A DNA stretch of 64,000 nucleotides from Beroe forskalii (taxonomy: Eukaryota; Ctenophora; Nuda; Beroida; Beroidae). The first letter of the stretch is position 1. Each line of letters opens with the position of its first letter. The stretch is from assembly GCA_011033025.1 (NCBI GenBank), contig WFMF01000116.1, forward strand, positions 124,001-188,000, read 5' to 3'. Made by a program: the position numbers and the translations under genes. This document shows positions 44,045 to 55,149 of this stretch, piece after piece. The notes under the pieces were generated by a model, which saw nothing but the letters and a program-made list of their open reading frames with translations, was not told where the DNA came from and did not search any database.

Positions 44045-45540
44045 AGACTTGAGCATACGGGGGAGCCCTGATAGTACGGAGGAGCCCAGATTGTACCGTG
44101 GAGCCCAAGTTGGTACGGGGGCCCGAGTTGGTACGGGGGAGCCCAAGTTGGTAGGGGGAGCCCAAGTTGGTTCGGGGGAGCCCTGATAGTACGGGGGAGC
44201 CCTGATACTTCGGGGGAGCCCAAGTTGGCATGGGGGAGCACAAAAATGGGGGGAGCCCACGTTAGTACGGGGGAGCCCTGATAGCACGGGGGAGCCCAGA
44301 TAGTACGGGGGAGCCTCAGATAGTACGGGAGAGCCCAAGTTAGTACGGTGGAGCCCAAGTTGGTATGGAGGAGCCCAGATAGTACGGGGGAGACCAGAAA
44401 GTATGGGGGAACCCAGATAGTACGGGGGAGCCCAAGTTGGCATGGGGGAGCCCAAGTTAGTACGAGGGAGCCCAAGTTAGTACGAGGGAGCCCAAGTTAG
44501 TACGGGGGAGCCCTGATAGTACGGGGGAGCCCAAGATGGTATGGGGGAGCCCAGATAGTACGGGGGAGCCCTGATAGTACGGGGGAGCCCAAGATGGTAT
44601 GGGGGAGCCCAGATAGTACGGGGGAACGTGAACCCTGATACTCTGATAGTACGGAGGAGCCCAATTTGGTACGGGGGAGCCCAAGTTAGTACGGGGGAGC
44701 CCAAGTTGGTTCGGGGGAGCCCTGATAGTACGGGGGAGCCCACGATGCTATGGGGGAGCCCTGATAGTACGGGGGAGCCCAAGATGGTATGGGGGAGCCC
44801 AGATAGTACGGTGGAGCCCAAGTGAGTATGGGGGAGCCCAAGTTTGTATGGGGGAGCCCACATAGTACTGGATAGCCCACATAGTATGGGGGAACCCTGA
44901 TACTACGGGGGAGCCCAAGTTGGCATGGGGGAGCACAAAAATGGGGGCAGCCCACGTTAGTACGGGGGATCCCAGATAGTCTGATAGTACGGGGGAGCCC
45001 CAGATAGTCTGATAGTACGGAGGAGCGCCAGATAGTACGGGTTACGGGAGAGCCCAAGTTATTAAGGGGGAGCCCAAGTTGGTATGGGGGAGCCCGAATT
45101 GGTTTGGGGGACCCCAGATAGTACGGGAGAGCCCAAGTTGGTATGGAGGAGCCCAAGTTAGTACGGGGGAGCCCAAGTTGGTATGAGGGATCCAAAAAGT
45201 GTGGGGGAGCCAAAGTTAATACGGGGGGAGCCCGACACAACATGGGGGAGAGCCCGAGTTATCAAGGGGGAGCCCAAATTATCAATTATCATGGGAGCCC
45301 AAGTTAGTATGGGTGAGCCCGAGTTGGTATGGAGGAGACCGAGTTAATATGGGGGGGGCTCGAGTCAATATGGGGGGGGGGAAGCCCGAGTTAGTAGGGG
45401 GGAGCCCGAGTTATCATGAGGGAGCCCGAGTTAATACGGGGGTAGTCCGGGTTTTGATCATGGGGAGCCCAAACTAGGGGGCAGAGGGCATGGGGTGAGT
45501 GAATGGGGTGGCCCAATATAACGGAGGGGAGCCCATATTT
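44045..45540. repeat. Minisatellite, about 22-25 bp unit, in copy B
   Basis: This is the inverse complement of the 32200-33690 array: units of GGGGGAGCCCAAGTTGGTAC and GGGGGAGCCCAGATAGTAC. Unit order differs locally from copy A, so the arrays have changed since they parted. Confidence 0.95.
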
Positions 45541-46200
45541 AAAGCGAGGGGGAGCCCAAGGTAGGGTGGAGCCATACGCGGTATAGCCCAGGATAAAGGT
45601 TGGTCTGGTATGGTAGATCCCGTGTTTGGGGGTTAGCCCAAGGCATTGCAGAAGCCCCAGATAGGGTGTAGCCATAAGCGGTATAGCCCAGGATAAGGGT
45701 TGGTTTGGTATGGCGGATCCCGTGTTTTGGGGTTAGCCCAAAGCATAGCAGAAGCCCAAGGTAAGAAGGTAGGGTGGAGCCATATGCGGTATATCCCAGG
45801 ATAAGGGCGTGTCTGGTATGGTGGATCCCGTGTTTGGGGGTTAGCCCAAGGGAAGTGGGTACGCCCAAGATTAAGGGGATCGGGTTAGCCCAAGGCATTG
45901 CAGAAGCCCAAGGTAGGGTGGAGCCATATGCGGTATAGGCCAGGATAAGGGTTGGTCTGGTAGGCTCGATCCCGCGTTTGGGGGTTAGCCCAAGGCATTC
46001 CAGAAGCCCAAGGTAGGGGGGAGCCATATGCGGTATAGCCCAGGATAAGGGCGAGTCTGGTATGGGCCATCCCTTGTTTAGGGGTGAGACCAAGGGAAGT
46101 GGGTACGCCCAAGATTAATGGGAGCGGTGTATAGGGGAGCCCGTGATTAGAGGTTAGCCCAAGTGTAGGGCGAGCCTGGGTATGGTTAACTCTGTAATGA
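45541..46200. repeat. Long-unit tandem repeat in copy B
   Basis: This is the counterpart of 31030-31568 plus 32077-32180, here uninterrupted. The units contain GGAGCCATATGCGGTATAGC and CCCGTGTTTGGGGGTTAGCC. Confidence 0.92.
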
Positions 46201-46402
46201 TGTTTACCAAGATTAAGGGGATGTATTTCGGCTCCCCCATTGTCCAGTATGCTAAACTTGCCACCCCCATTGGCATCAAACAGCTGTTGTCATGATATTC
46301 CATCCTTCGATCATCTTTCACTTCTGACTAGACGGTTTCTCCCGGTCATGTTTAAGTTTATGGCATCGTTCATTACATCGGCCAATTCATTAACAAAACA
46401 GT

Positions 46403-46663
46403 CTAATTGAGTGACAATTGAGCTAAGGAATATCTGATTAGATTGAAATTATAGCTATCAATGCTATCAAAACACGTTGGTATCAATTTGGAATGTTCAC
46501 GATACAAAATAAGGAATGCTGGTACTCCTTCTAGCCTATACATCATCACAAGGACCCCAAGAAAAATAATAATTTCAATCGCATTCATTCCCTTTTCGCA
46601 CTGATCTTTCCAGTTTCGGATCAGAAGTTGAACGCCATCAACCATATTGCGTGTATGATGCAA
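46403..46663 (-). CDS. Short ORF of the unclassified repeat, 86 codons (copy B)
   Basis: It keeps the frame of the copy A ORF with a 3-bp insertion and three replacements. No function is known. Confidence 0.25.
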   Translation of the reverse strand: MHHTRNMVDGVQLLIRNWKDQCEKGMNAIEIIIFLGVLVMMYRLEGVPAFLILYREHSKLIPTCFDSIDSYNFNLIRYSLAQLSLN

Positions 46664-46895
46664 GTGTGTACATATAAGTCATTATACTATTACTCTATTA
46701 CCCTATTACAATACACTGAGGTGATTATGATGTGCTCGCCCATCGAGTATCATTCTGCAGCCGTGTCGTCTTTCAAAATTGAATTACGATTCACCCTGCG
46801 TGCCAAAAGTTCGACTGGAAAATATGCATATGGAGCCCAGAGCGTCTCTGGGATTTTTTCAAGGTCGAATATTCGACTCGAATATTCTAGTCGAA

Positions 46896-48590
46896 CATCT
46901 GAGTAGCCACCAGAGTGTTTCCATATAGTATAGACACAATCCATGTCACCAAAAACAACTTTGAATTGTCCATGAAGTTCCATGGGAAATTCATCTGCTT
47001 TGTGGATTCCAGGTAGTACCAATTCACTGATATATAATGATCTTTTATAATTGAATGAATAATAAGTTTATCAATCAGAAAAAAACTTATGGGTGCAAAA
47101 TGCTCAGTGCCCAAGCATTGGTTTATGTGTTCCAAAATCAAGTTTAATAGCATTTAGAATTGCATAATAAAATGCATATTTTGAACTGCAGTTCCTAGAA
47201 ATTTCATTTCACACTTTTAGCAACAAAATGAAACCCATTCTAAGGAGGTCTCAAAATTTCTCAATGTTGCAAACATACATACTCATCAGTCCTAGAATGC
47301 AATCATTACTAATTGAAATTATGCTGCTTAGCTTTGGGAGCATTAAATATTGCTCTGATAGAAATCTTTGGTGCAGTAAGAATTCAAGAACATGATAAAT
47401 CAACAATTCAAAAATATAACATTTAGAAATCAGTGTTATATCAGTTTTTAATAGCTAAATTATGTCATCAACAAAACACTACAGTGACCTTGCCTTTTGA
47501 GTCACCCTGAAAATTGTAAAGTACTCACGAATTTTTGATATATTCTGACAAATAACCAGGTTTCACATGTTGAACTGAAACATTTGGAATGTTTTCAATG
47601 ATTCAGTTATATTGCATCAAATAAATACAGATTGCATACATAGAGTTATATTTCAGCCATCAATAAAGCTCACCTTACTAGAAGCTAAATCAAACAAAAT
47701 TTACACAAATTTTATTGAACTTCAACATTATATATAATATCACTTTTTGCCAATAATTTTGAATGTTGATCTTTGACAGGTCCAGATCCAATAAGATACT
47801 CATCAAACTTATCAACCCATGTTGAAAAATGTCTCTTTGATGGAATTCTTTGAGCTAATTTTAACATACTAGACATTAGTTGCATCTGACATCCCTCAAA
47901 TCAAGCAAAAGTGAGTCTCATACATGAATTAACAGAAATCACTTCCTTGGCCAAAATAACAAAAAGGAGCAAAAATATTTTGCTAGTAACTATGACCTAA
48001 TGAAGCAATAGAATAGAATAGAATAGAATAAATTATGGTATTAAACTATCACGCTTCCTTTCATTATATCAAAACATTAGCTTCCACTAAAAACACGCCT
48101 TTTAACCCAGGGGTCCATTTATTCAATTTTCCATTTATTTCATGGGGGAGGGGCAGGAAATTTTATACATATGATATAGCATGATTTCAGGTCAAAAATC
48201 AAGTTGTTCAATGAATAACTTGTGATAATGATTTCTTATAAGTTTCAGCCAAACTTTGGCAAATTTTTGCTTAAGGTGAAAGTCTGAAAATGGCCAAAAT
48301 TGGCTGAAGCCAAAGCTTTGTCAATTCAAAGTCTAACTGTGTACAACATGAATCAGTTTAGGACTGAAAGTGCTGCATGCAAATTTCAACCATTAGATAG
48401 ATAGATAGATAGATAGATAGTTGACGGAAGGCTTACTAAAGCCCCCGTAGTGCCCCCAACACACAGGATTGGAGGACATATATGCCCAACCATACACTTC
48501 CGGAAACATTGGCCGACATGGTTCATTGGTGGTATGCGAGCAGTAATCATATTTAGTACTCCAGTGAGTACGTCTCTGCATTAGCATATC
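46896..48590. other. AT-rich flank with two microsatellites
   Basis: (AGAAT)n lies near 48007-48032 and (TAGA)n at about 48394-48420. The second abuts TTGACGGAAGGCTTACTAAA, so on the minus strand it may be the tail of a retroposon whose body is 48421-48590. No gene is recognised. Confidence 0.45.
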
Positions 48591-48605
48591 TCTAGTGCAG
48601 AGATA

Positions 48606-48720
48606 TGATTGTGATGACTGCAGTCGGCCCTGTCTTGTGAAACCAGATAGGACGTGGGGTCTCTATAACTAGACTGGATCCAGTGTTCTGCTCCAACTGC
48701 TGCAACAATGCCCTCAAAAA
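48606..48720 (+). pseudogene. Possible Cys-rich exon with one frameshift
   Basis: One frame reads YDCDDCSRPCLVKPDRTWGL then a stop near 48675. The next frame reads LDPVFCSNCCNNALKK up to AAAAA/GTAAGT near 48720. Together this would be a zinc-binding pattern (C-x2-C-x3-C, C-x2-C-C) split by one base or by a splice at CTATAACTAG. I do not recognise the family; a chance open frame is possible. Confidence 0.25.
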
Positions 48721-49016
48721 GTAAGTGCTGCGCACAGGTTCTCCATTGGCTAGTGCCTATGCACAGCCGTACAGGGAGGCCTGCACACTGCACAGGGGAC
48801 ATGATCGATTGTACCTAGGGAGTAGTCCTGAAAGAGTTGCTGAAAGGTTTCCTGAAAGGTTTGGTCGTTGAGACTTTTATGGTAACAACATAACTGATAA
48901 GCTGCATGCAGCATGCGCACGCACTGCATGCGCATGCACTGCACTCTTGATAAGCTCAAAAATGATTTGAATAGGTGTAATTGGTGGGATCTGGGTGTGT
49001 TCGTTTGCATCTGTTT

Positions 49017-49635
49017 GCGATCAAAGGCACCCCTCCATGGCCCAACATTGAAGAAAAAAATCACATTTCTGCACTGTTTCAACAAGCAGTCCCGATTGAG
49101 AATCACGGTTTTCACAGAATTGATCTGTCACGAGGTTTGCACGGGGTTTGTCACCTGATATGCGCGTGATCAGGCAGCAGTTTGAATATTCCCGGCTTTG
49201 GTGAGCAGGTTTGTTGAAATTGCACTGTTTTCACATCGCTTGTGGGGTATCGAATGTCAGTCATGCTCCTCACGTGATATACATGTGATCATACAGCATA
49301 TCTGTAAATTCACTGCTTCTCCAGACAGTGCATTGAAAGATTCCCGGTTTTCACATCGCACTAGCAGTATCAGTTGCAGTCACGTGCTGCACGTGACATA
49401 CATGTGAACTGTAAAAGTGTAAAGGATGCTGTTGAGCCGACAGCCCATACATATTTTCCCGGTTTTCACATCGCTGCTCCCATGTAAATTGTAATCTAAT
49501 CAGTAGACAGTTCGTTACACTCTTCACTGTTTTCACAGTGTAAGTGTAGAGGAATGTGTGTAAATTAGATTTACGGCTAAGAAATGCGCTTGAGGATTCA
49601 TGGAGTAGTGCTGAGTGTGTTGTGCGATATGAAAT
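49017..49635. repeat. Inverted repeat pair, left arm, with 115-bp internal period
   Basis: Its inverse lies at 53145-53745. Inside, CCGGTTTTCACATCGC-like boxes recur near 49230, 49346 and 49461. Each unit also has CACGTGATATACATGTGATC-like palindromic sites. Confidence 0.88.
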
Positions 49636-49839
49636 AAAAAATATACACTGTAAAGTAGCCAAAGTATATACATTATACATGTTCAAAAACAAGAATTGCG
49701 CCTGCACCGACACAATTATTGTTGTTCCCGTAGGCCGTATGCAGGCGCTTAATTTCCCTCCCCCGCGGTGCTTGATGTAACCTTAGCATCATAATAAGAT
49801 AATACAAAACGCAGTCGTTATAAAGTAATAAGAGTTTAA

Positions 49840-49995
49840 TACGAGTTCCTATGCGCGTGCTGCGCGCGACCACCAAGACCACATATTGGCACGTGCCATT
49901 TCTTCTAAAATTCTTGCGCGCGCGTTCGTTGTTGTACTCAGTTCGTTGTAGATTTCGCGCCATTTTGCTGAATTGGTTTACGTTTCGCATCGAAT
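49840..49995 (+). promoter_or_regulatory. CpG-rich promoter-like segment (NRF1/E2F/YY1-like sites)
   Basis: TGCGCGTGCTGCGCGCG (about 49853-49869) resembles tandem NRF1 half-sites, TTTCGCGCC (about 49953) matches the E2F consensus, and CGCCATTTTG beside it resembles YY1. GC content stands out from the AT-rich surroundings. The direction is not certain and no gene start was found downstream. Confidence 0.35.
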
Positions 49996-50449
49996 TGTGT
50001 CACCGTTTATTCACGCGATGTATTTTCTTGAATGTTTATACTAAGTTGATATCACTTTTCATCTGATTTTCAAATTTCGTGCTTTTGTTTTCTGTTTCAA
50101 TGCTGTCTCTTGTTCCAAAAAGCAATATTCGTCTTTCACAGCGAATAGTATTTCTCGAACTTAGTCGAATCCAGCAGAAAGTATAATAGTTATGCAGTTT
50201 GGTACTAAACCTAGACCCTAGTACAAAACCGAAGCCTTTTCCTCCAATCCACCGCCATACTCACCTCTGAGATTTTAACTTTTTAAGATACGAATTTTTC
50301 AACAGCCTAATTAAATTTAGAACTTTTCATAATTTAGGAGTTCGAGCATGCGGCACGGATGGGCCAGGTCAACCTAAACGATTTCTACTTTTGACAACAG
50401 ACAGCTCCATGAATTAAGAAATTCGTTATTTTGATGATTTGTGTGACAA

Positions 50450-50502
50450 GGGGACGGAGGGACGGACGGAGGGACGGACGGAGGGACGGACGGAGGGACA
50501 TT
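50450..50502. repeat. GGAC/GGAG microsatellite
   Basis: About four units of GGACGGACGGAG. The open frames through it on the minus strand (PSVPPSVPPS) are low complexity only. Confidence 0.9.
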
Positions 50503-51059
50503 TTTGCGACTGATATTATAAAGGAGCAATCCGGGCACTTTCCAGAAATTACAGTAGTTGTATTGCAAAACTGGACCTGATATACACATATTCTATTTCT
50601 CACCCTCCCAGACCATGATCTCTGCCAACCCTCTCATTTGCCTTTTTGTATACACAAAAAGGCCAATGGGGAGGGAAAAAATAAGATAATATTTATTTGA
50701 TGGAGTAATGACTGTCAACTACAGTAAGTAACTGTATCGACTGATAGATGCTGATATCTTGATATCCAGGCTTCATAAATGTCTACTTAAATGATATGAT
50801 AAAAAGTCACATTGAATAGTTTAAAGTAAGTAACTAATTAATAAATAGGTACTAAGGTACGTACCTACATTGGGTCTTTAGTGATCACTGATCAGTGACT
50901 CTACCACTGCTACTACTAAAGTACTAAACGGGGGACGGATCAACAGGCGAGTTTCCAGACAGAAACCCCAGCTCGGGACCTCCCTGATTGAGGTCTCAGG
51001 TGATCTTTGAGCTATCACTGATCAGTGAACTTTTGTCAGAGAATCATTGAACTGTCCCA

Positions 51060-51200
51060 TGTCGGAATGGTCAATCACGTGGTGACAGCTGCTCCACCCA
51101 CTGAGCTATCTCAGGGAGAGAAAAGGGAGACAGCTCAATAGGTAGAGCAGCTGTTCCGGCATGCAGACAGTCGAGAGTTCAAATCCTGGTGTCACGCCGT
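51060..51200. mobile_element. Two tRNA-like SINE heads, head to head
   Basis: On the plus strand CAGCTCAATAGGTAGAGCAG (51131-51150) is an A box and GAGTTCAAATCC (51174-51185) a B box, spaced as in a tRNA. Immediately left, the minus strand reads TAGCTCAGTGGGTGGAGCAG, another A box, followed by a weaker B box. The plus copy continues into a non-tRNA body (TCATGGAGGCCTCCTCTGGG near 51257). They are more likely SINE heads than working tRNA genes, since no intact cloverleaf is seen. Confidence 0.6.
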
Positions 51201-51369
51201 CAGGGTCGTTATTTAACTAATTACTTAATTAGTTGATTATTTAGTCCCCACGTTGTCATGGAGGCCTCCTCTGGGGCTTTGGGCGTTCTGGAGACTTTCT
51301 CTCGCAGGTCCATTGCCATTATAGAGTTTTTAATAGTACATCCTTTAATAGTACATAGATAGGAGTTCT

Positions 51370-51890
51370 GGATCCCTAATGCAGATAAGTGAACTGGTTT
51401 TAGAGTGGAGTAAATGAAGGTAGATTGATCAGTAAACTGGTGTCAGAGTGAATTAGCGTAGATTGATCAGTGAATTGGTGTCAAAATGATCAGTAAAATA
51501 GCGTCAGATTGATCCGTAATCGACTGTCAAAGTTATCAGTAAATTAACATCAGATTGATCAGAGAACTGGTGTCTGATTGTCTAAATACCTAAATGTCTA
51601 AGCTGACGACGATAATCACAAGATTTTCGAAAGCTTCTGATTACAGTACAATTCTCGCGTATGAGTTGTTTCGTTTGAACTTCAATCTCTTGAGTTCTAA
51701 GTAAATCGGTGTCAGATTGGTTAGTTATCCATAAATTAGCATCAGATTGATCAGTTATCGTTCGTTTCACTTCGCTGAGCTAAGAAGAGAATAAAGAACA
51801 TTATTCATTCTATTGATCAGTTATCGGCTGTCGAAGTGATCAGTAAATTACCATCAGATTGATCATGGAGAACTGGTGTCTAATTGTCTA
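51370..51890. repeat. Degenerate repeat of GATCAGTAAATTGGTGTCAGATT type
   Basis: Irregular units of 20-30 bp built on ATTGATCAGT and GGTGTCAGA run from 51420 to 51580 and 51700 to 51880. Further units occur at 52980-53060, so the inverted pair arm at 53145 lies next to the same repeat family. Confidence 0.8.
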
Positions 51891-52139
51891 AATGTCTAAG
51901 TGACAAGACTCAGGCATTTAGTCAGGTCACTTAAGTCCCGAATCGGCTCATTATCTGCAAATATGGGTAGAAGTCTGAAAATTTGTACAGAGCTTCCCAA
52001 AGGTATGTATAATCGAAAAAGCAAAGGAGCCCAAAAAAATTTGATGGGGAACATGCCCAAAGCCACGATCTTTAAACGCGGAGCATGCACAGGCTGAAAA
52101 TTCGTATCAAAGTGGCTTGTGAATGAGCTAGAAGAGCAT

Positions 52140-52700
52140 CGTTTTGGGTTAGTGAATTGGCAATGGCCATGTTTATATACAACTTGTTAATAAACATATG
52201 CCCTAAAAATGCTTAGGAACAGAGTTATTCATTTGAAAACTGTTTCAAAGTAACAGTAAATTTCAGATTGAAAGGTGAATTTTGTATCTCAGCTTAGAAA
52301 AGTCGTGGAGACTTCGTTTTGGGCTTAAAAGAAGCGCAATGGCCATGTTCATGTACAACTTGCAATAAACATATGCCCTAAAATGCTCAGAAACAGAGTT
52401 ATTTACGAAAAACTGTTTTTTCATGCACCCGCGAGCCACCACAGAGGTGAATTTTGTATCTCAGCTTAGAAAAGTCGTAGAGACTTTGTTATGGGCTTAA
52501 AAGAAGGGCAATGGCCATGTTTATGCACAACTTGTAATAAACATATGCCCTAAAATGCTCACAAACAGAGTTTTTCACAAAAAAACTGTTTTGTCGTGCA
52601 CCTGTGAGCCATCACAGAGGCGAATTTTTTTATCTCAGCTTTAAAAGGTAATAGAGACTTGGTTTTGGATGAAACGAATCGCAATGCCAATAGACGTGTT
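52140..52700. repeat. About 174-bp tandem repeat, three and a half units
   Basis: GCAATGGCCATG lies near 52160, 52336 and 52510, and AACATATGCCCTAAAA and TTTGTATCTCAGCTTAGAAA recur with the same spacing. No frame stays open across the units. Confidence 0.9.
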
Positions 52701-52830
52701 TGTATATCAATACCTAATTACTGATGTTCTGGAGTAATTATTAAATTAGTGAATAAAGCAATCCTTGAATTAGCAAAGCTGTAGTTGGCAAAGCTTAATT
52801 TGTGCATACGGGCCAACTATAGGTAGACAA

Positions 52831-52866
52831 CGGTTAGGGTTGGGGTTAGGTTTATGGTTAGGGTAA
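52831..52866 (+). repeat. Short degenerate telomere-like stretch
   Basis: GGTTAGGGTTGGGGTTAGG followed by TTTATGGTTAGGG is a run of imperfect TTAGGG units. It is too short and internal to be a chromosome end. Confidence 0.6.
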
Positions 52867-53144
52867 GTCATGGGTCAAGGGTTTGGGCAAGGTAAGGGCT
52901 ATGGTAAGAGATAAAGCGCCGTGATGTAAAATGTCTGAGGTTATAAGTCGGGCTCCTTGCTCTCCTGGTGCCTGAGTCAGTAAGTCAGTAAATTGATCAG
53001 AGAACTGGTGTCAACGTGATGAGTAAAATAGTGTCAAACTGATCAGAGAATGCAAAATACCACCGAGGCCGAAGGCCGACGTTTTCATGGAAGGACAAGA
53101 TTTATATGTATACATGTACATTGTACATGATATTGTGTATATTT

Positions 53145-53745
53145 GTTATTTCATGTCGCACAACACACTCAGCACTACTCCATGAATCCTCAAGCGCATT
53201 TCTTAGCCGTAAATCTAATTTACACACATTCCTCTACACTTACACTGTGAAAACAGTGAAGAGTGTAACGAACTGTCTACTGATTAGATTACAATTTACA
53301 TGGGAGCAGCGATGTGAAAACCGGGGAAATATGTATGGGCTGTCGGCTCAACAGCATCCTTTACAGTTCACATGTATGTCACGTGCAGCACGTGACTGCA
53401 ACTGATACTGCTAGTGCGATGTGAAAACCGGGAATCTTTCAATGCACTGTCTGGAGAAGCAGTGAATTTACAGATATGCTGTATGATCACATGCATATCA
53501 CGTGAGTAGCATGACTGACATTCGATACCCCACAAGCGATGTGAAAACAGTGCAATTTCAACAAACCTGCTCACCAAAACCGGGGATATTTATAAATACT
53601 GCCTGATCACGCGCATATCAGGTGACAAACCTCGTGACAGATCATTTACGTGAAAACCGTGCTTCTCAACCTGGACTGTCAGCTGAAACAGTGAAACAGG
53701 TCAATCAATGTTGGGCCATGGAGGGGTGCCTGATCAAAGTGGAGT
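53145..53745. repeat. Inverted repeat pair, right arm
   Basis: This is the inverse of 49017-49635, with small differences, about 3.5 kb away. It carries the same 115-bp period with GCGATGTGAAAACCGGG boxes. Confidence 0.88.
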
Positions 53746-55140
53746 TGTGACTCATAGTTTACCTTGTGTTAAGCTATGTTTCAGATCACTGCATGTCAGA
53801 TCACTGGAATTTGCCTTGTGTCTTTCCATCACGATAGAAGATATCTGAATTTTAAATTGAAAATCAGATTGCTATATGCAGTTTATTGGGTCTCTGGGAG
53901 ATGCCTGAAGGATGGCGAGTCAGAGTAAAGTAGCAGAACTGCAAGCAAGAAAAGGGATCCAAGGGAACTGGAGAAAAAAGGGGCAACTATAGCTGGAAGA
54001 AATGAGCCAAGGAAAGGGGAGCATGGTGTGAAGTAAGGTGAGGAGGGTGATAACCGGTCAGAAAATGAGGTGAGGTGGCACTGAGCTGGATGAGAGTCAA
54101 CTCAGTGCTGAACCTTAGCGTTACCCGGGGTGCACCTAGCAGACCGAAGCTGCTGGAGGGTGGAACAGGACTTTGCTAGCTGCCTCATGACTCAAAAAGT
54201 GCCAGAGACAAGACCACCCATCTAGAATATATGCTGCGCAATATACTCAGGGACCCCTTTCAACCATTAAGAAAATGAAGAATATATTACAAAATTAAAA
54301 TAAAGTCAGTTTCGGACCTAAAATGGCAGTTTCAGTCCGACACTGACTATTAAATCCTGTTATAGCTTGGTCATTTTTGGATGAAAATGTTTCAAATTTG
54401 CCATAAACTGTGTCCATACATATTTTGGTATCGATTGGACTTTCACAAATGGTTTTATGAGTGAAATGGTTAAAATTTGCATGCAGCACTTTCCGTCTGA
54501 AACTGATTCATGTTGTGCACAGTTACAATAGAATAGTCTTACAATAGCGTTCTCTCTCACATGAAGACTAGCTTATATGACATCAAGATTGAAGATAATA
54601 CTACTGTGTTCACATCAAAATAATGTCAAATGCAAGGAAATGTCTTGATCATCCTTAAGGTATAAAGCCAAAAATTAATTATTCCTCAAGATTAAGTGTG
54701 CCATCCACTAAATATCTATATTTAAAACACAGTTACAAAATATATACCAGTCTTATATACCTAAAAACACATGCCACATGTGCCAAAAGTTGTTTGTGTA
54801 TGAGCCAAGCCTGGCAAGCTCAGTGGATGCCCTTGCTGAAGGGCATGTTAAACAAGGAACTGAAGCTGAGGGGTTCCGTTCAGTCTGAGCAGCTATTCAC
54901 TATTGCAGTGTCAAATGTTGGAATATACAACATGTGTTGCTCAACACAACCCCAGATAGATACTCAAGATGGAGTATTGGATCAGGATGCATGCAACTTT
55001 CATTAATTTTATTAATGTGCACAAATACACCAGGATCCATCCACTGGTCCTCTACTTCTTTTCACAAAGTGTGTTGCTTAATTTCTTGATGCTTGGAGTA
55101 AAGAAAAAGACCAAAAAGTAAGGCAGGGAAATGTAATATA
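53746..55140. other. Spacer without recognised gene
   Basis: A purine-rich stretch lies at 53890-54110. 54295-54560 has overlapping minus frames without a domain. I see nothing further. Confidence 0.35.
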
Positions 55141-55149
55141 ATCACAATT

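Larger units (their letters stand above)
43340..46895. mobile_element. Unclassified 3.6-kb repeat, right copy (B), inverted relative to A
   Basis: This is the inverse of copy A without its three insertions. Both ends carry CTAGTCGAA in the same orientation (43340-43348 and 46887-46895), a 9-bp direct repeat. The 20-bp CTTACACCC inverted repeat seen outside copy A is missing here, and the flanks differ. The interior has the same two tandem arrays and the short ORF. Confidence 0.8.

Noticed and set aside
51123..51195. Functional tRNA gene
   Set aside because: A and B boxes are present but I cannot draw an intact cloverleaf, and it continues into a SINE-like body next to an inverted partner.
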